Shown piece by piece: positions 8,001-10,314 of a stretch of DNA of 10,314 nucleotides. The position numbers and the translations under genes are program-made. The stretch is from the NCBI GenBank assembly GCA_964612465.1, contig CAZTDF010000166.1, positions 1 to 10,314 of the forward strand, in the 5' to 3' direction. The notes under the pieces were generated by a model. The model was not told the DNA's origin and made no database searches. It saw nothing but the letters and a program-made list of their open reading frames with translations. Source of the stretch: JAFGPJ01 sp964612465. GTDB lineage: Bacteria > Planctomycetota > Phycisphaerae > Sedimentisphaerales > Anaerobacaceae. The stretch's first letter is position 1. Each line of letters starts with the position of its first letter.

Positions 8001-9092
8001 ACAGACCGTGACAATGCGCAGGCTGCGGTGCTTCCAGGTTTTTTTCTCCAGCCAGTCAAGACGCACTAACAGGTTGCGGGAATCTTCCGCCAATCCTAAC
8101 AGCCCGATTCCGGAACTTGCCGGCCCGGTCAGCAGCCACTTTGCGTTCTGCAGGATGGTTTCGCGGTAATCGGTTGTCTTGTCCCGCAGAATTCCCGCTA
8201 CTGTCGCATCACAGCAAAGCTCTCGCAAATGCTGCAACCGCCGACGGAGCAGCCAGAGCAGAGGATTAAACCAGTAAACGATCTGCAGCAGCATATACAG
8301 GCTGTTGACCTTAAGGTCTCCGCGCTTGATGTGTGCAAGCTCGTGCAGCAGGATGTGCTCAGTGCGATTTTGAGAAAGATGACGAACCGTATTCGCGGGC
8401 AGCACAAGCACCGGTCTGAACGTTCCGAAAACCGCCGGAGAAGCAATATTTTGAGATAAAACTATCCTCGGAAGCTTCCTAAGACCGAGTTTTTTCGCCG
8501 TATTCGTAAATAAAGTCCCAAACCATTGAAGCATATCTGCATCTGAAAATTTGCCGTTATGAAGCTGCCGGAGTTTTCGAAACCTGACTGCCGCCCACAA
8601 GCCAAGTACGATTACACCTGCCAGCCAGACGGCCATCGCGCAAACCTTCCAGTGCAATCCGACACGCCCAATTGATGCCGCAGCACTGGTAGAAAGAATC
8701 CGCCCGGCAGGTTCGGCGGCCTTACTGCTCATCATACCATCACGATCAGGAGCCGGCTCGATGCTGTCGCCCATAGCAAGTGGAGTTATTTCCGTGCTCG
8801 TCCGAACGGTTGGCATAACAGCCGGCATGTCTGTGTCGTTGAGTTGTACAGCCGTCCGGCCAGCCAGCATCCGAACCTGTGAAACAACGCTTGTGGAAAG
8901 CGAAAATGCCGGCGGTAATATCAACTTCACCAAAATCAGCAGCCAAAGCGCATACCTGACCTGAGGCCAGATTCGCTTTCGGAGCAGAAGATCGACTGCA
9001 CCGACAAAAACGACCAGCACGCTTACCTGCCAGAACATAGGCCACATCCAATTCCACCAGCCTTCAGCGGCACTATTTATTTGTGTAATCAT
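5022..9092 (-). CDS. BlaR1-like M56 metallopeptidase with beta-helix sensor domain
   Basis: A 1356-residue membrane protein. Membrane segments lie at about 18-36, 45-63, 150-168 and 358-378. Between the last two is an M56 zinc protease domain with HELAH (250-254) and E291 in RELCCDA; the 41-residue spacing from first histidine to glutamate matches S. aureus BlaR1. The outside part is not a penicillin-binding domain. It has a beta-helix lobe (about 386-795, with a charged helical insertion at 449-486), an unrecognised tryptophan-rich domain (about 830-980) and a second lobe (about 988-1320). Both lobes open alike (QKAIDAA / QRMIDSA, then NKPLTL / TKPLTL) and close alike (NPMFADAAGRDFSL / DPDFVDADNGDFLL), so they look duplicated. 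By family analogy it would sense an outside signal and trigger inactivation of the repressor encoded just upstream, with which it overlaps as ATGA. A GGGAG lies seven bases before the ATG. Ligand unknown; glycan binding is inferred. Confidence 0.9.
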   Translation of the reverse strand: MITQINSAAEGWWNWMWPMFWQVSVLVVFVGAVDLLLRKRIWPQVRYALWLLILVKLILPPAFSLSTSVVSQVRMLAGRTAVQLNDTDMPAVMPTVRTSTEITPLAMGDSIEPAPDRDGMMSSKAAEPAGRILSTSAAASIGRVGLHWKVCAMAVWLAGVIVLGLWAAVRFRKLRQLHNGKFSDADMLQWFGTLFTNTAKKLGLRKLPRIVLSQNIASPAVFGTFRPVLVLPANTVRHLSQNRTEHILLHELAHIKRGDLKVNSLYMLLQIVYWFNPLLWLLRRRLQHLRELCCDATVAGILRDKTTDYRETILQNAKWLLTGPASSGIGLLGLAEDSRNLLVRLDWLEKKTWKHRSLRIVTVCAVIALMLVCVLPMARAKNADVLTVAADGSAKYSSIQKAIDAAGAGAVIRIGPGMYEERLKINKPLTLAGAGWDKTTIMTESAGADVLEETMRTLNTRIREAKSDEQRKSIEAKFKAEFKEKYGRPILLVSDTQGVVISDLKLTLPGERLEGRNMPVPILEFINAKASVSKCAVIGGPGDGIHIFNGSDVEIRDSLVAAVWSTGIIVGERQGEGSSLRLLDSELRNCHYAGICIRKGNDSARVECCRISGAAWHGIRYDDCSPTIIGNWIFGNARSGIYASGQTSATVRQNLFYANEMGGMSCWFQNRDTIEGNTFAGNKQVGLSILGASEPIVQKNIFFSESNGVLCGDIGSDSSFAKSDGTVTMEKNLFWNNEHMVARRRAKSADSGSTTEDIALDKQAGNLEMNPMFADAAGRDFSLRADSPARRLGIGVVEPIGFESPWPIQPEEAAIIPDGPTRDYRKWKKPTKAVLPAKKTAQDITAVEVKDGLRIKAFIDGKDTIKIKGVELWYEHHAWDLPGKWWDRGGNIKHDEPTYINGTAWKPEWQEKVSKPYRLEQAVPLREAKNLIKLTKVTGRGSVSIADKPQQANDYTLSILLDDSRYGRAQWYEFVIQWGASDSQKQGPSLPSAATNDLQRMIDSAQPGGMVVIPKGVYTEPVTVTKPLTLKGESRSGCIFEVTSNQPAISVDTKGKGRVIIDTVTIKWQLATSDRTEHPFAVAVKDTRVEIRNCCFEPLGNFKRCPVAINAMGFSELNINTCRFEGFEYTVCFGQGTKGTIHNSLVMGSGHQGISLYSGATAEIVGNVVTGSKYHAVRSTGGTLNMKDNLIIKNANRGVYLGNKSARGTIANNVIIGNGTGISGFARSNVKVENNIIADSSYAGIGMRDSCGLSIRDNIFRANERGLILFKEIGGNGNTVYRNTFWRNKVDTENLDKAADSIIADPDFVDADNGDFLLKSGPALQQKQGLTNPEIFKTLWKVWKNREDKNVPVAGN

Positions 9093-9469
9093 TTTCGTTC
9101 TCCCTTTTTCTGCTTTTTACCTGAAAGTATTTTGATTAGCTCTTTGCGTTGATCGGCCGACAGCTTCTCATCTTCCACAAGGAAGTGCATCATAGGCCCG
9201 AAGGCCCCGTCAAAGGCCTGGTCCAGCATTATCCTCATCGCGGTTCGACGAGCCTGCCGGCGTGAAACGAGTGGTTCGTAGAGGCCGATATTGCCGCGTT
9301 TGCTCTTGCCGACCGCTTTCTTCTCGACCAGCCGGTCCAGCATGGTCTTTACGGTCGTATATGCCCAGTTCACTGTGGACGGCAACCGCTGGACCACGTC
9401 TCGCGCCTTGACCGGGTGCTTTTCCCACAATGCGTTCATGATCAGCCATTCCGGTTCGGTTAGTTTCAT
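9089..9469 (-). CDS. BlaI/MecI-family transcriptional repressor
   Basis: A 126-residue protein, the usual size for BlaI/MecI/CopY repressors. The N-terminal winged helix is clear: LTEPEWLIMNALWEKHPVKA (3-22), RDVVQRL (23-29), then WAYTTVKTMLDRLVEKKAVG (35-54), the DNA-recognition part, and the wing with GLYEPLVS (62-69). The C-terminal half is helical and would form the dimer; in BlaI and MecI it carries the cleavage site used during induction. It is the first gene of an operon and overlaps the M56 protease gene by four bases. That pairing is the classic repressor/sensor-protease arrangement. An AAGGAG eight bases upstream supports the start. Two candidate operator sites lie in its own promoter, so autorepression is likely. 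The family is certain; the regulated targets beyond its own operon are unknown, and beta-lactam resistance is not implied. Confidence 0.93.
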   Translation of the reverse strand: MKLTEPEWLIMNALWEKHPVKARDVVQRLPSTVNWAYTTVKTMLDRLVEKKAVGKSKRGNIGLYEPLVSRRQARRTAMRIMLDQAFDGAFGPMMHFLVEDEKLSADQRKELIKILSGKKQKKGERK

Positions 9470-9477
9470 ATTCTGCT

Positions 9478-9483
9478 CTCCTT
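9478..9483 (-). promoter_or_regulatory. Strong ribosome binding site of the blaI-like gene
   Basis: AAGGAG on the minus strand, eight bases before the ATG at 9469. A near-perfect match to the anti-Shine-Dalgarno sequence. Confidence 0.75.
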
Positions 9484-9484
9484 A

Positions 9485-9496
9485 CTACAAACGTAA
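9485..9496. promoter_or_regulatory. Second, degenerate BlaI-type operator
   Basis: Plus strand CTACA-AA-CGTAA lies between the -10 box and the ribosome binding site. The left arm is identical to the first operator at 9507-9518; the right arm is imperfect. Two operators in one promoter region is common for BlaI/MecI systems. Binding is inferred. Confidence 0.45.
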
Positions 9497-9500
9497 CAGA

Positions 9501-9528
9501 ATTCTACTACATGTGTAGCAATAGTCAA
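9501..9528 (-). promoter_or_regulatory. Promoter of the blaI-blaR1-like operon
   Basis: On the minus strand, TTGACT (9523-9528) and TAGAAT (9501-9506) each match the sigma70 consensus at five of six positions, with a 16-base spacer. The upstream flank (9529-9545) is almost pure A/T, like an UP element. The spacer is nearly filled by an inverted repeat of the BlaI type, so repressor and polymerase would compete for the site. Confidence 0.7.
9507..9518. promoter_or_regulatory. BlaI-type operator in the promoter spacer
   Basis: CTACA-TG-TGTAG has perfect 5-base arms around two bases. BlaI and MecI are known to bind dyads of the form TACA-N2-TGTA, which this matches exactly. Its place between -35 and -10 of the operon that encodes a BlaI-family protein makes autorepression the natural reading. 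Confidence 0.65.
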
Positions 9529-9537
9529 CAAAAAAAT

Positions 9538-9556
9538 AAAAATTTCTGAAATTTTT
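9538..9556. repeat. A/T-only hairpin-forming inverted repeat
   Basis: AAAAATTT-CTG-AAATTTTT has 8-base arms made only of A and T, with a three-base loop. It lies between the prenyltransferase gene and the blaI-like promoter. It may help end transcription or act as an AT-rich upstream element; a chance product of the local A/T richness is also possible. Confidence 0.3.
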
Positions 9557-9566
9557 TTCACCCTCT

Positions 9567-9586
9567 AAAAAAGGCGAAAAAACGCC
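9567..9586 (-). terminator. Weak candidate terminator after the prenyltransferase gene
   Basis: On the minus strand, GGCG-TTTTTT-CGCC is followed directly by six T residues. It starts about 26 bases after the prenyltransferase stop. The stem is only four G/C pairs, short for an intrinsic terminator, but the location and T tract fit. It would separate that gene from the blaI-like operon. Confidence 0.4.
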
Positions 9587-9612
9587 ACCGCCAGACTCAA
9601 TTCACCACATTC

Positions 9613-10314
9613 TTATCGAGGACGGCTTAGAAAATAGCCAATCGCCAGCAGGGTGTTGGTCCCTAAAATTGTTATTACGTTCATTTTCAAGGCAGGCATG
9701 AGTTCCTGAAGATTGTCGTAGCGTTTGAATGTTATGCTAATCGCTTTTAAGGCAAAAGGTATCGATGCAAGGCCAATTAGACTTGCCGGCGGCATTAACT
9801 TCAAGACCACTGAGCCAATAATACTAAAGTACGTCAGCGCCATCAGCCCGGTGTACAATCGGCCGGCAGTTTTAGGCCCCAGGGCAATCACCAGGTTATA
9901 CCGTCCGCCTTTTTTGTCCGCTTTGACATCGGGAAACTCATTTAACAGAAGTAAATTCGCGGTTAAGAATCCCGGCGCCAGAGAGGCGACAACAGCTTCG
10001 ACGCTGTAGCTGCCGGTTTGAACGAAATACGTCCCTAAAACAGGCAGCATTCCCAATCCGAGGCCCGCCCAGAATTCTCCCGCCAGCCATTTTGTCAAAT
10101 GAGATGTGTAAAAGTAAATCACCGGGCCGCCGAGTAATATCAAAGGTAGAAGCTGCCAGCCGGAAATAAAAGTCAGGTAAATGCCAATCGCGAAGGCCGC
10201 TATCAAACAACCCACGCCATACATATATACGCCCTTCGGTTTTAGAAGTCCGTTAGGCAGAACTCCGCTGCCCCCGGAAAAAGGCGTTCGAGTCGTTTCC
10301 AAATCTATGCCGCT
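9613..10314 (-). CDS. UbiA-family prenyltransferase, N-terminus cut by window edge
   Basis: The visible 233 residues are the C-terminal part of a polytopic membrane prenyltransferase. They begin SGIDLETTRTPFSGGSGVLP, which closely resembles the stretch just after the first aspartate-rich motif of MenA/UbiA proteins. The second motif, NEFPDVKADKKGGR (125-138 of the fragment), carries the DxxxD that binds Mg2+-diphosphate, followed by LVIALG. Several hydrophobic segments follow, for example at about 155-174 and 213-228. These enzymes move a polyprenyl chain to an aromatic or similar acceptor, as in menaquinone synthesis. MenA is the best-known relative, but the acceptor cannot be decided from this part. 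The frame is open to the edge. A TTG at 10302 is not a credible start, because it lies inside a conserved region and family members have more than 50 further residues before it. Confidence 0.85.
   Translation of the reverse strand, partial: SGIDLETTRTPFSGGSGVLPNGLLKPKGVYMYGVGCLIAAFAIGIYLTFISGWQLLPLILLGGPVIYFYTSHLTKWLAGEFWAGLGLGMLPVLGTYFVQTGSYSVEAVVASLAPGFLTANLLLLNEFPDVKADKKGGRYNLVIALGPKTAGRLYTGLMALTYFSIIGSVVLKLMPPASLIGLASIPFALKAISITFKRYDNLQELMPALKMNVITILGTNTLLAIGYFLSRPR

Noticed and set aside
5022..9469. A beta-lactam resistance operon.
   Set aside because: Although the repressor and protease are BlaI/BlaR1-like, the penicillin-binding sensor domain is absent and no beta-lactamase gene is present in the window.
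10300..10302. TTG as start codon of the prenyltransferase.
   Set aside because: The frame continues to the window edge with SGID, which is conserved before ETTRTPFSGG in this family. The true start lies outside.

Overview
The window looks like bacterial chromosome, probably from a Planctomycetota-type (Phycisphaerae-like) or similar environmental Gram-negative bacterium. This is inferred from gene types: a secreted DUF5107 protein, a BlaR1-like protease fused to parallel beta-helix lobes, and a UbiA-type prenyltransferase. No rRNA, intact tRNA, CRISPR array or insertion sequence is visible.

Layout. (1) Positions 1-1181, minus strand: the N-terminal 393 residues of a secreted DUF5107 protein that runs off the left edge. 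(2) Positions 1182-1747: a 566-base non-coding region with a candidate promoter for the DUF5107 gene and a weak candidate for the gene to its right. (3) Positions 1748-4000, plus strand, the only plus-strand gene: a 750-residue protein joining a periplasmic TAXI-type solute-binding domain, three membrane segments with a K+-channel-like pore loop, and a cytoplasmic TrkA/RCK-like domain. It reads as a ligand-gated channel with an altered selectivity filter and is the most unusual gene here. (4) Positions 3994-4740, minus strand: a carbon-nitrogen hydrolase with a complete Glu-Lys-Cys set, converging on and overlapping the channel gene by 7 bases. (5) Positions 5022-9469, minus strand: a two-gene operon with ATGA overlap. 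A BlaI/MecI-family repressor is followed by a 1356-residue M56 (BlaR1-like) membrane metallopeptidase. Its extracytoplasmic part is not a penicillin-binding sensor but two duplicated right-handed beta-helix lobes around an unrecognised domain. (6) Positions 9613-10314, minus strand: the C-terminal part of a UbiA-family prenyltransferase that runs off the right edge.

How they may work together. The blaI-like promoter carries an inverted repeat of the TACA-N2-TGTA type between its -35 and -10 boxes and a second degenerate copy downstream. This fits the BlaI/BlaR1 scheme: the repressor shuts its own operon, and the membrane protease inactivates it when the external domain senses something. Beta-helix lobes suggest a carbohydrate or cell-wall ligand, but this is inference. 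The channel fusion has no TRAP permease beside it, so its solute-binding domain probably senses a ligand for the attached pore. Its arginine codon choice differs from the neighbouring genes, consistent with separate acquisition. No direct functional link between the channel, the hydrolase and the BlaI/BlaR1 pair is visible.
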